From contig NC_081552.1 in assembly GCF_963082655.1 (NCBI RefSeq), positions 124,224,458 to 124,288,457 of the forward strand: DNA of 64,000 nt, in the 5' to 3' direction. Below are positions 23,221 through 34,129 of this stretch, piece by piece (positions within the stretch are counted from its first letter, which is position 1; each line of letters starts with the position of its first letter). A program made the translations under genes and the position numbers. Source of the DNA: Stomoxys calcitrans. Its lineage: Eukaryota > Arthropoda > Insecta > Diptera > Muscidae. The notes beneath the pieces were generated by a model that saw nothing but the letters and a program-made list of their open reading frames with translations, was not told the origin of the DNA and ran no database searches.

Positions 23221-24294
23221 AACAAGTAAAATCGTGCTAAGTTCGGCCGGAAGGAAAGAATTGCTATTATATTGGAGCTATAATATCAAGTTATAGTTCG
23301 GTTCGGACCATAATTGATCTGAATGTTGGAGACCGTAGTAGAAGTCGTTGTGTAAATCAGCAAATTCGAATAAAAATTGCACCCTTTTGGGGTTCTTGAG
23401 TATAATAAGGAGATCGATATATATGGGAGCTGTATCAGGCTATAGACCGATTCAGATCATAATTGGTATATTGAAGGTCATAAGGGAAGTCGTTGTACGA
23501 AATTTCAGCCAAATCGGATAATAATCTAGTGCTCATAAATAAAGATTAGAGATAGGTATATATGGCAGCTATATCAGGTTATGGACCAATTAAAAACAAA
23601 TTTGGCATAGATGTTAGAAGTCACAACACAACACTTCTTGCGAAATTTCAGCCAAATCGGATAGGAATTGCGCTCTCTAGTGGCTTAAGAAGTCAAGATT
23701 AAAGATCGGTTTATATGGCAGCTATATCAGGTTATGGACCGATTTGAACCATACTTAGCATAGTTGTTGGAAGTTATAACAAAAATTTCAGCCAAATGGG
23801 ATAAAAATTGCGCCCTCTAGAGGCTAAAGAAGTCAAAACCCCAGATCGGTTTCTATGACAGTTATATCAGGTTATGGGCCAATTTTACCCACAGTTAACA
23901 CTGTTATTGAAAATCATAACAAAACACCTCATGCAAAATTTCAGCCAAATCGGATAAGAATTGGGCCCTTAACTGACTCAAGAAGTCAAGATCCCAGAAC
24001 GGTTTATATGGCAGCTATATCAAAACATGGACCGATATGGCCCATTTACAATCCCAACCGACCTACACTAATAAGAAGTATTTGTGCAAAATTTCAAGCT
24101 TTACTCCTTCGAAGTTAGCGTGCTTTCGATGGACAGACGGACGGTCGGACAGACGGACATGTCTAGATCGACTTAAAATGACACGACGATCAATAATATA
24201 TATTCTTTATGGAGTCTGAGAAAAATATTTCGAGGAGTTACAAACAGAATTACGAAATTAGTATATCCCCATCCTATGGTGGAGGGTATAAAAC
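23221..24294 (-). mobile_element. Helentron/DINE-like family A, copy A4
   Basis: Reversed copy: 3' end AACAAGTAAAATCGTGCTAAG at 23221, with the stem-loop reduced to GTTCGGCCGG and the following head deleted. Diverged internal units follow, then the complement of the GTCY tract at 24131-24159 and ATGGTGGAGGGTATA at 24277-24291 as the 5' end. Internal deletions make it shorter than A1. Confidence 0.7.
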
Positions 24295-25041
24295 GACATA
24301 TGTAATACCATTCACAATAAACGACAGGAATTCGTTGTGACTGCGACATACATAATAGAGGTGAATAAATGTAAACGTTTACATTCAATAAGATGAATAT
24401 GGATTCGTAGCTATAGTCCAAACCTATCGCCATAAATGCATTTTTTAGTTTCAAAAAACCTTCAAACGCAACAAGACAATAAAAAAATTTTCAAAATTTT
24501 CAAATCTTGGAAATAATTCTGGAACTCTTGAATGGATAAAAATATGTACACGAAACTTTACACAGTCGATGTTGAGTTGATGTTGTTTTCCAATAAGTAT
24601 ATAATTTTTGGCGACCCTAGTTTTTTTTTGAAATTTTTTGTCAAGGTATCTTCGGTATTTCTGAAATTGTGAGATTGTGAGACAAAAAATTTTCAATCGG
24701 TTTATAACGATTGAAAATTTTTTGAAGAGGAAAATAAAAGCTGCTGGAAGAAAAACAAAAAATTGTGAAGAAAATAATGATGTTACTTTTTTATCCAAAA
24801 AATTCAAAATTTTGTTTTTTTTTGAAATTTTAGATTTTTAAGCGTTTTAATAATTTTTGTAGGAAGAGACAATTTCTAAAATTTTTATCTAAATACTCGT
24901 ACAATTTTGTAACCTTTCTAGCGATGTCAAACAAATTTTCAATCGGCTTACAAACAGTCTCGCAATTTCAGAAATATTGAAGATAATTTGACAAAAATTT
25001 TCAAAAATAATCGTTGTAAATCCAAACTTATAAGCCGTTAG
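24295..25041. other. AT-rich spacer with imperfect inverted repeats
   Basis: Strongly AT-rich. The word GAAAATTTTTTGTCNAGRTATCTTC and complements recur around 24620-24980, and AATTTTCAATCGG appears in both orientations, suggesting an old inverted-repeat element. No coding signal. Confidence 0.4.
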
Positions 25042-25248
25042 AGCTATACTGGACATGTTTTTTGGAAATGCCGGAGCCCCCCATTAGATTTTCGCCGTCC
25101 TATCGACCGTTTCGCTGTTCCACAATATTGCGTCGCCCATTCCCTTTACTCGGACTGCGTCGACCCGAAAGGATTCATGTTAGCCAAGTTTATTGACGGT
25201 AGTCTTCTGGCCATCACCGTCAAATCATCTGCCCTTAAAAAAGTGTAA
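25042..25248 (+). other. Short GC-richer open stretch, unidentified
   Basis: A 68-codon stop-bounded frame (no ATG near its start) reads PPLDFRRPIDRFAV, then HSLYSDCVDPKGFMLAK and ends KSSALKKV. It is clearly less AT-rich than its flanks, which suggests a piece of former coding sequence, possibly from a transposon. I do not recognise a family. Confidence 0.3.
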
Positions 25249-25379
25249 TATATCGTCCCCTAAACGCAAAAAAGATGTAAGTGCCAAAATCAGACCTTTG
25301 TTATGAATCAAAACATAACGTAGATTGAAATATGATTTCTACGTATGACACTTGAACCTTGAAGGATGGATTTAAAGGC

Positions 25380-26926
25380 AAGTAAAAGCGTGCTAAGTTC
25401 GGCCGGGCCGAATCTTATATACCCTCCACCATGGATCGCATTTGTCGAGTTTTTTTCCCGGCATCTTTTTTTAGGCAAAACGGGATATAAGAAAAGATTT
25501 GCCCTATTATTGCCCTATTAGAGCGATATCAAGATATGGTCCGGTTTGGACCACAATTACATTATATATTGGAGACCTGTGTAAAATGTCAGCCAATTCA
25601 AATAAGAATTGCACCCTTTGGGGGCTCAAGAAGTAAAATAGAGAGATCGATTTAAAGGGTGATTTTTTTGAGGTTAGGATTTTCATGCATTAGTATTTGA
25701 CAGATCACGTGGGATTTCAGACATGGTGTCAAAGAGAAAGATGCTCAGTATGCTTTGACATTTCATCATGAGTAGACTTACTAACGAGCAACGCTTGCAA
25801 ATCATTGAATTTTATTACCAAAATCAGTGTTCGGTTCGAAATGTGTTCAAATTTTGACAAATTTTGTTCAGCGATGAGGCTCATTTCTGGTTGAATGGCT
25901 ACGTAAATAAGCAAAATTGCCGCATTTGGAGTGAAGAGCAACCAAAAGCCGTTCAAGAACTGCCCATGCATCCCGAAAAATGCACTGTTTGGTGTGGTTT
26001 GTTCGCTGGTGGAATCATTGGACCGTATTTTTTCAAAGATGCTGTTGGACGCAACGTTACGGTGAATGAACACATTTCGAACCGAACACTGATTTTGGTA
26101 ATAAAATTCAATGATTTGCAAGCGTTGCTCGTTAGTAAGTCTATTCATGATGAAATGTCAAAGCATACTGAGCATCTTTCTCTTTGACACCATGTCTGAA
26201 ATCCCACGTGATCTGTCAAATACTAATGCATGAAAATCCTAACCTCAAAAAAATCACCCTTTATATGGGAGCTGTATCGGGCTATAGACCGATTCAGACC
26301 ATAATAAACACGTATGTTGATGGTCATGAGAGAATCCGTCGTACAAAATTTCATTGCAATCGGATAAGAATTGCGCCCTCTAGAGGCTCTAGAAGTCAAG
26401 ACCCAAGATCGGTTTATATGGCAGCTATATCAGGTTATGGACCGATTTAAACCATACTTGGCACAGTTGTTGGATATTATAACAAAACACGTCATGCCAA
26501 AATTCATTCAAATCGGATAAAAATTGCGCCCTCTAGGGGCTCAATAAATACAATCGGAAGATCAGTTTATATGGGAGCTATATCAGGTTATGGACCGATT
26601 CAGACCATACATAGTCTGAGAAGTCATTGTCTAAAATTGAAGTCAAATCGGATAATAATTGCGTCCTTTAAGCCTCAAGAAGTTAAGTCGATGGATCGGC
26701 TTATATACAAATCTGAACCGATATGGTTAATTTGCAATCTCCAATGACCCGCATCAATAAGAAGTATCTTTGCAAAGTTTTAAGTGGCTATCTTTATTCG
26801 TTTGACCTCAATCGTGATTTTGCCAAGACAATCAAAAATATATGCACTTAATAGGGTCGTAGATCAATATTTCGTAGATCAATATTGCAAACGGAATGAC
26901 TAGACTTGTATACCCTCCATCCTACT
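25380..26926 (-). mobile_element. Helentron/DINE-like family A, copy A5, carrying a palindromic insertion
   Basis: Reversed copy starting with AAGTAAAAGCGTGCTAAG at 25380, then stem-loop TTCGGCCGGGCCGAA (about 25399-25413) and TATACCCTCCACCAT at 25418. It is interrupted at a TA by the element 25655-26261: GAGAGATCGATTTA resumes as TATATGGGAGCTG. The distal part (26460-26926) is diverged and the GTCY tract is absent. The worn 5' end has GTATACCCTCCATCC, unusually in the forward sense. Confidence 0.65.
25655..26261 (+). mobile_element. Palindromic (foldback) Tc1/mariner derivative, copy 1
   Basis: Two 195-bp arms (25655-25849 and 26067-26261) are inverted copies with one mismatch by eye (position 25780 region, GAGTAG versus GAATAG). 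Each arm is the 5' end of a DD41D-like transposon: terminal AAGGGTGATTTTTTTGAGG plus the first transposase codons NRLTNEQRLQIIEFYYQNQ. The 217-bp centre is a transposase fragment in plus orientation, FSDEAHFWLNGYVNKQNC to FFKDAVGRNVTVN, with only the first catalytic Asp. TA flanks both ends (25653-25654, 26262-26263), a duplication verifiable against other family A copies. It cannot make transposase. Confidence 0.85.
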
Positions 26927-27045
26927 CTATGAATGTATTAAAGCAACTTTCAAAATATGTTTAGGTTTTTATTAATAACAAAACAAAAAAACTATTCTAA
27001 CCGCCACAAGTTTAGAGGCGCTAAATCAGTCATTTCGCCCAATGT

Positions 27046-27138
27046 GAGACGGACGTACATTGCTAGATCGACTTGAAATGTCATGATGATCCAAAACATA
27101 TATACTTTATGGGGTCTTAAACGAATATTTCGAGATGT
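27046..27138 (-). mobile_element. Family A fragment (5' part only)
   Basis: GAGACGGACG...TGCTAGATCGACTTGAAATGTC and ATACTTTATGGGGTCTTA match the core and 5' region of family A in reverse. It stops where A6 begins, so A6 probably inserted at or near it. Confidence 0.6.
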
Positions 27139-28866
27139 AACAAGTAAAAGCGTGCTAAGTTCGGCCGGGTATATAAGATTCTATATACCCTCCACCATGG
27201 ATCGCATTTGACGAGTTCTTTTCCCGGCATCTCTTCTTAGGCAAAAAAGAATATAAGAAAAGAGTTGATCTCCTATTAAAACGATATCAAGATATGGTCC
27301 GGTTCGGACCACAATTAAATTATATGTTGGAGACTTGTGTAAAATTTCAGCCAATTCGTATAAGAATTGCGCCCATTTGGGCTCACGAAGTTAAATAGAG
27401 AGAACGATTTATATGGGATATATATCGGGCTATAGACCGATTCAGACCATAATAAACACGTTTGTTGATGGTCATGAGAGGATCCGTCATACAAAATTTC
27501 AGGCATATCGGATAATAATTGCGACCTCTAGGGGTCAAGAAGTCAATATCCCAGATCGGTTTATATGACAGCTATATCAGGTTATGAACCGATTTGAGCC
27601 TTATTTGTCACAGTTGTTGAAAGTAAAAATAAAATATGTCATGCAAAATTTCAGCCAAATCGGATAGGAATTGCGCCCTCTAGAAGCTCAAGAAGTCAAA
27701 TACCCAGATATGTTTATATGACAGCTATATCAGGTTATGGACCGATTTCAACCATACTTGGCACAGTTGTTGGATATAATAACGAAATACTTCGTGCAAA
27801 AATTCATTCAAATCGGATAAGAATTGTCCCCTCTAGAGGCTCAAGAAGTCAAGACCCAAGATCGGTTTATATGGCAGCTATATCAGGTTATGGACCGATT
27901 TGAACCATACTTGGCACAGTTGTTGGATATAATAACAAAACACGTCGTGCAAAATTTCATTTCAATCGGAAAGAATTGCGCACTCTAGAGGCTCAAAAAG
28001 TCAAGACCCAAGATCGGTTTATATGTCAGCTATATCATGTTATGGACCGATTTGAACCATACTTGGCACAGTTGTTGGATATCATAACAAAACACGTCGT
28101 GCAAAATTTCATTCTGATCGGATAAGAATTGCGCACGCTAGAGGCTCAAGAAGTCAAGACCCAAGATCGGTTTATATGGCAGCTATATCAGGTTATGGAC
28201 CGATTTGCACCATACTTGGCACAGTTGTTGGATATCATAACAAAACACGTCGTGCGAAATTTCATTTCAATCGGAAAGAATTGCGCACTCTAGAGGCTCA
28301 AAAAGTCAAGACCCAAGATCGGTTTATATGGCAGCTATATCAGGTTATGGACCGATTTCAACCATAGTTGGCACAGTTGTTGGATATCATAACAAAACAC
28401 GTCGTGCAAAATTTCATTCTGATCGGATATGAATTGCGCACGCTAGAGGCTCAAGAAGTCAAGACCCAAGATCGGTTTATGTGGCAGCTATATCAGGTTA
28501 TGGACCGATTTGCACCATACTTAGCACAGTTGTTGGACATCACAACAAAACACTTCGTGCAAAATTTCATTCCAATCGGATAAGAATTGCGCACTCTAGA
28601 GGCTCAAGAATTCATGACCCAAGATCGGTGTATATGGCAGCTATATCAAAACATGGACCGATATGGCCCATTTACAATACCAACCGACCTACACTAATAA
28701 GAAGTATTTGTGCAAAATTTCAAGCAGCTAGCTTTACTCCTTCGGAAGTTAGCGTGCTTTCGACAGACAGACGGACGGACGGACGGACGGACATGGCTAG
28801 ATCCACATAAAATGTCGCGACGATCAAGAATATATATACTTTATGGGGTCTCAGACGATTCGATAA
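27139..28866 (-). mobile_element. Helentron/DINE-like family A, copy A6, expanded internal array
   Basis: 3' end AACAAGTAAAAGCG at 27139. The stem-loop is rearranged, with GTATATAAGATTC inserted after TTCGGCCGG. About nine tandem units follow to 28640, with AGATCGGTT landmarks at about 27859, 28011, 28164, 28316 and 28469, a step of 152-153 bp. GTCY complement at 28762-28791 and core AAAATGTCGCGACGATCAAGA at 28807. The 5' end is lost after GGGGTCTCAGACGA. Non-autonomous. Confidence 0.75.
27950..28560. repeat. Higher-order duplication (about 304 bp x 2) in A6
   Basis: Two 153-bp unit types alternate. The word AATCGGAAAGAATTGCGCAC (with a one-base deletion relative to other units) is at about 27965 and 28270. 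CATTCTGATCGGATA with GCACGCTAGAGG is at about 28110 and 28414. The dimer was therefore copied as a block. Confidence 0.75.
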
Positions 28867-29985
28867 GAAATTATCTATATAATAATTTTATACATATGTA
28901 AATAAAATCTTTTAGAGATTCCATTCCTGGTTATTGTCCATTTAGTTCAATTGCTTTTTTCCAGAGAATAGCATAGCAAAAAGGTTTTAAAAGTCAGCAA
29001 AAGTTTGGTATTGCTAATATCATTTGACTGACTATCAATATCGCGATTTCTGTAACGCAATTCTGCAACTTATAGCGAAAATCATTTAGTTAAATTTACG
29101 ACAAAAAAAAATCGTTTGCACTAATAATTATCTTATTTTCTAAATCCTAGTTAACAGAAATCGTTATCTATTTGTTGTCTTTTTGGCATTTATCCGAAAC
29201 AAAAGGCACAAAGAGGAATGGGAAAAATAATTAATTACTCTCCTCAAATTCTTTTTATTTTAACTTAAAAACATCAAAAATCATAATATCACAAATCTTT
29301 ATAAAATGCACACAATAATTTAGGAAAAGTGTTATCAATACCAATTTATTTCTATAAAACATTCGCGAAATTTTTTTCATATAAGGAAAGCACACTACCG
29401 CTCTCATTAATTGATTGTCCATCTAAAATGTTTAAAAAAAAAAACAAACAAAAATCTGCTCCTAAGCCACGGTAATTAATGATTTTTATATCTCGCCAAA
29501 TAATTGTCCGCCGTTTAGTTGACGATTTCTATTCGTTAGCGAAACAGCTGATTTAATGATGTCGATTATTGTTACCAATACTGAACACCAAATTCGTTAA
29601 CTTTTCTGTTATCACTTTTTAACCAAACGATTATCCTTAAAAAATTTAACAGAATTTCATTATTGATTTGGCATGAACCTTCTTCAGCGATTTTTGGATC
29701 AATGGTGCTATACACACAAACTAAAATATTTAGTGTAGTTTGTAAAGCACACATCTGATTTTGAACAGAGCTCCAAAAGACAATTAGCTTCAGAAGCGCA
29801 TTAAAAGCCAGGTAAGAACTTACTTTTCTTGTTCAAATCCAACTTATCAATTAATGCTATTAGCAACAAACACAAAAATTTTTCGTCAAACTCATTTGCT
29901 CTTCGTACTCAGATCAATCAACGGTTGATGCTGCCAGTGCATTTTATGTATAGGCAACAATACCTTTGCCTGTTTGAGCTTACTT
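28867..29985. other. AT-rich unique-looking stretch
   Basis: About 1.1 kb without a recognised transposon or gene, one of the longer apparently unique segments. A good donor-like splice word, CAGGTAAGAA, is at 29810-29820, but no coding frame, acceptor or promoter supports an exon. Confidence 0.4.
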
Positions 29986-30363
29986 TTTTATACCCACCAC
30001 CGGGGTATATTCATTTTGTCATTCCCTTTGCAACACATCGAAATATCCATTTCCGACCCTATTTCCCATTCCTCTTCTTGATCAGCGTAAGAATCTAAGA
30101 CGATCTAGACATGTCCGTCCGTCTGTCTGTTGAAATCACGCTACAGTTTTTAAAAATAGATATATTGAGCAGAAACTTTGCACAGATTCTTTTTTTGTCC
30201 ATAAGCAGGTTAAGTTCGAAGATTGGCTATATCGGACTATATCTTGAGATCGGCCGATTTAGGGTTTTGGGCCCATAAAAGCCACATTTATTATCCGATT
30301 TTGCTGAAATTTGGGACAGTATTAGGCCCTTCGATCGGTTCAGATTTGCATATAGCTTGGATA
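29986..30363 (+). mobile_element. Helentron/DINE-like family B, copy B1 (3'-truncated)
   Basis: TATACCCACCACCGG at 29989, core TTCTTGATCAGCGTAAGAA and GACGATCTAGACATG (30076-30112), GTCY tract about 30112-30130, then one or two internal units (CGGACTATATCTTGAGAT, CCGATTTTGCTGAAATTTGGGAC). It runs into tandem repeat C near 30364 and has no stem-loop end. Confidence 0.7.
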
Positions 30364-30800
30364 CTTATCGGCTGCAAAAAGCCATGTTTACTCGTAGTTT
30401 TAATTTTATTAACTGGAGATATGTTTGTCGCATAAAATGTCTAAAATGAAAACAAAAAAACCCAAGAGATGTGTTGCTGAAATAACTATAAAATAATTTA
30501 AATAGAACTTAAATAATGGATATTTATCTTCAGCTTTGAATATTTATTTTCTGCAAAAATCCATGGTTGCTTGTGGTTTTAATAATATTAACCGTAGTTT
30601 TGCTTGTCGCAAAGAATATCTAATTGAAAAAAAAAAATGAATTATAATAATCTAAATAGATCTATCCTAAAATGCATATTTGTCTGCTGCTTTGGGTATT
30701 TATTTGCTGCAGAAAGCCACGGTTCCTTGCGGTTTAATTATATTAACCAGAATTTGGATTTCCCACATGGAATGTGTAAAAAAAAAACTAATCAATACCA
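30364..30800. repeat. Tandem repeat C, three diverged units
   Basis: CTGCAAAAAGCCATG-like words at 30372, 30551 and 30706 are each followed by a Y-rich GGTTTTAATTATATTAACCGGAGTTTTG-like stretch, GTCGCATAAAATGTCTAAA and ATCTAAATAGA-TAT-CC. Unit steps are 179 and 155 bp. A related pair lies at 59636-59840. Family unknown to me. Confidence 0.6.
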
Positions 30801-30819
30801 ACATATTGTAGAAACTTAA

Positions 30820-31990
30820 AACAAGTAAAAGCGTGCTAAGTTCGGCCGGGCCGAATCTTATATACCCTCCACCATGGATCGCATTTGTCGAGTTCTTTTC
30901 CCGGCATCTCTTCTTAGGCAAAAAAGGATATAAGAAAAGAGTTGCTCTGCTATTAAAACGATATCAAGATATGGTCCGGTTCGGACCACAATTAAATTAT
31001 ATGTTGGAGACCTGTGTAAAATTTCAGCCAATTCGAATAAGAATTGCGCCCATTGGGGCTCACGAAGTAAAATAGAGAGAACGATTTATATGGGATCTGT
31101 ATCGGGCTACAGACCGATGCAGGCCATAATAAACACGTTTGTTGATGGTCACGAGAGGATCCATCGTACAAAATTTCAGGCATATCGGATAATAATTGCG
31201 ACCTCGAGGGGTCAAGAAGTCAATATCCCAGATCGGTTTATATGGCAGCTATATCAGGTTATGAACCGATTTGAACCTTATTTGACACAGTTGTTGAAAG
31301 TAAAAATAAAATACGTCATGCAAAATTTCAGCCAAATCGGATAAGAATTGCGCCCTCTAGAAGCTCAAGAAGTCAAATCCCCAGATCTGTTTATATGACA
31401 GCTATATCAGATTATGGACCGATTTGAACCATACTTGGCACAGTTGTTGGATATCATAACAAAACATGTCGTGCAAAATTTCATTTCAATCGGATAAGAA
31501 TTGCACACTCTAGAGGCTCAAGAAGTCAAGACCCAAGATCGGTTTATATGGCAGCTATATCAGGTTATGGACCGATTTGAATCATACTTGGCACAGTTGT
31601 TGGATATCATAGCAAAACACGTCATGCAAAATTTCATTCCAATCCGATAAGAATTGCGCACTCTAGAGGCTCAAGAAGTCAAGACCCAAGATCGGTTTAC
31701 ATGGCAGCTATATCAAAACATGGACCGATATGGCCCATTTACAATACCAACCGACCTACACTAATAAGAAGTATTTGTGCAAAATTTCAAGCGGCTAGCT
31801 TTACTCCTTCGGAAGTTAGCGTGCTTTCGACAGACAGACGGACGGACGGACGGACGTGGCTAGATCGACATAAAATTTCACGACGATCAAGAATATATAT
31901 ACTTTATGAGGTCTCAGACGAGTATTTCGAGTAGTTACAAACAGAATGACGAAATTAGTATACCCCCCATCTTATGGTGGAGGGTATAAA
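30820..31990 (-). mobile_element. Helentron/DINE-like family A, copy A7 (complete)
   Basis: A good reference copy. 3' end ACAAGTAAAAGCGTGCTAAG (30821), perfect stem-loop TTCGGCCGGGCCGAA (30841-30855), subterminal TATACCCTCCACCAT (30860-30874), six units of the 150-bp repeat, GTCY complement (31830-31856), core, and 5' end ATGGTGGAGGGTATAAAA (31974-31989). About 1.17 kb and non-coding; open frames across the repeat units are artefacts of the unit length. Confidence 0.8.
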
Positions 31991-32389
31991 AATATTAAAA
32001 AGAATTTTTCGAAAATAATGTTGTCAGCTTTTAGTTTTATTGATGCATCAAAAATCTTAAAAAAAATGATATTTTTTTATCAGAACTGAAAGTTTAGTGA
32101 AAAAATTAAAGGCTATTTGTTGGTAGAATGATTAAATTTGTTTCGATTAACTTAACTTTAAAAATTAAAGGAAACTGCTACAAAGATTAATTTATTTTTC
32201 TTCCCATGTCAAATTGATTATATGGATATTATTTTCCTTACCGATGGTATTTAGAACCTGAGTTTAATTTTTTTAACTGGTGGTAAGAAACATTTTTAGG
32301 AAATTTCATACCCACTTCTATTATATGAACTATTTGCAATTTGTTTTGTAATTCCGCGGTTTTAGAAAATGTTCATATTAGCAGAAGAT
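31991..32389. other. AT-rich spacer
   Basis: No gene or recognised repeat. Confidence 0.45.
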
Positions 32390-33240
32390 AATGGAAAAAA
32401 AAAAAATAGTTTTTAAAGGTCAAAAGGCTCTCCAATGAGGCGATTGCAAAGAAAATAGGGAGGTCCTAAGTGCTATTGACAATTTTTTAAATTTGTGTTT
32501 AGATTATCGTAAAAGAAGAAGTCCTGAGTGGACCCCAAAACTTTCACAACGTAAAAAGTTGCTAATTATACGGACAGCTTGCCGAGAAAATGTATTCCCA
32601 TCACAAATAAAAACCCGTCTACCCTTCCAGCCTTTGGCAGACTCGAAATACTAGGTTTAAATAGAAAAAGATTTTGTTTGGTAATGAATGAAAAATAGTC
32701 CGATATTGATGAATCCGATGGTTTCTAGTATTGCTGGCTTACGCAAATAAAAACCAAATGAAATAAGTCGAAATTTTAGGAGTGGTACTCCATGATTTGG
32801 GAAGCTTTTCCTTTCATGGTAAGCTTCCCCTTGCTTGGATTACTACTAAAATTATCTTTGAAAATTTTGTTGAAATGCTGGAATTATAATTGTTGGAAAT
32901 TGTTGAAAAATTAATGGGCCCGGACATAAGGATTATGCCAAAATCCACAAGTCGAGTGCCTCAAAACCGCGCCTTTCTCCCAAAAATATTGAAATTTTAA
33001 ATTGGCTTAGTCCAGACATAAATCCCAACAAAGTCCCATGGGGAGTCTTAAAACGTAACGTTTTTTTCCGGTGGAAAGGAGTACCAATCTACTTCCGCAC
33101 TAAAACATGTACTAAGAACCACATAAGCTGAAATAACGACAGAGTTTTTCAAAGCTTGGTCCACTCGATGAAAAATCGTACTGTCGATTTAGGGAAATGC
33201 AACGGAGGCAGAATCAATTATTAATATTACACATTGTTTC
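32390..33240 (+). pseudogene. Tc3-like transposase relic (Tc1/mariner superfamily)
   Basis: Frames put together give RLSNEAIAKKIGRS (about 32424-32465) and KLSQRKKLLIIRTACRENVF (about 32545-32605), the paired helix-turn-helix DNA-binding region of Tc3-type transposases. Then GSFSFHGKLPLAWITTKI (about 32800-32855), the segment after the first catalytic Asp, a worn stretch, and a PDLNPIE-like remnant (SRHKSQQSPMG frame, about 33010-33045). Many stops and frameshifts. Terminal repeats were not identified. Ancient and inactive. Confidence 0.65.
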
Positions 33241-33272
33241 AAACCTTTGAGAAATTTCGTTACTAAATCTAT

Positions 33273-34036
33273 ATGAAGTTTTTTAGCTATTATCTTTTTT
33301 TGGCTGGTTTAAACAGCTCACGCACGTTTCGTGTTTTGTTTCATTGTCAAACATCTTCAATTTGGTCTACAATTTAACCATGAATCGTCTTACAAACGAA
33401 AAACGCTTGCAAGTTGTTGAATTTTATTATCAAAGTTCGTACTCTGTTAAGAAAGTGCATCGTGCGCTTCTTCCATTTTACGTCGAAACTCATTGCAAGA
33501 GTTACCAATGCATCCAGAAAAAGTAACATTTTGTTGCGGTTTATGGGATGGTGGCATAATTCGACCGTACTTCTTCAAAGATGATGTGAATCGTAACGTA
33601 ACTGTGAATGGTGAGCGCTGTTGTGAGATGATATCCAACTTTTTTTTTCACACAAAATGCAAGAGCTTGACTTTCATGACATGTGGTTTCAAAAAGACGG
33701 TGCCACATGCCACAAAGCAGGCGTAACAATGGACTTATTGAGAGGCGAGTTCGGTGAACATTTTATTTCACGTTCGGGACCCGTCAATTTACAGCTTAGA
33801 TTGTGCGATTTAACGCATTTACGCTTTTTTTGTTGGGCTATGTTAAAGCTCATGTCCATACAGACAATCCCGCTTCAATTGGAAGAAGCATTTATTGGTG
33901 ACATACCGGCCGAAATCTTGGAAAGAGTATGCGAAAATTGAACTAAGCGGATGGACCATTTGAGGCGCAGTCACGGTCAACATTTGGATAAAGTAATCTT
34001 CAAATATTAAAACTATAGCTCTATAACATCACCCTT
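33273..34036 (+). mobile_element. Tc1/mariner (DD41D-like) element, internally deleted
   Basis: The 3' end is ATCACCCTT before TA (34037-34038). The 5' end is worn (GAAGTTTTTTAGC). ATG at 33380 opens NRLTNEKRLQVVEFYYQSS; a deletion then fuses to the catalytic part LPMHPEKVTFCCGLWDGGIIRPYFFKDD (33497-33590) and a second frame, HDMWFQKDGATCHKAG to CDLTHLRFFCW (33675-33836). The second catalytic Asp (QKDGA) is present. Forty-one residues downstream the expected Asp (LTPLDFF in related elements) is Arg, so the triad is broken. The first-Asp segment is deleted. Spacing suggests the DD41D (rosa-like) group. Confidence 0.75.
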
Positions 34037-34129
34037 TATATTTCGCACTAAATTTCTTGAAATTTGTTTTTTTAAGCAAAAATCTAATTAATAAATGCTA
34101 AAGAATTGTAAATCAATTTCTTACATTTT

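Noticed and set aside
28481..28810. Open frames of about 100 codons in family A elements as protein-coding genes
   Set aside because: The same peptides arise in most copies, in both orientations, from a 153-bp non-coding unit whose length is divisible by three, and they run into the GTCY microsatellite.
29809..29822. Splice-donor-like CAGGTAAGAA as the end of a host 5' exon
   Set aside because: No coding frame, acceptor, promoter or second exon supports it; a single donor match is expected by chance.
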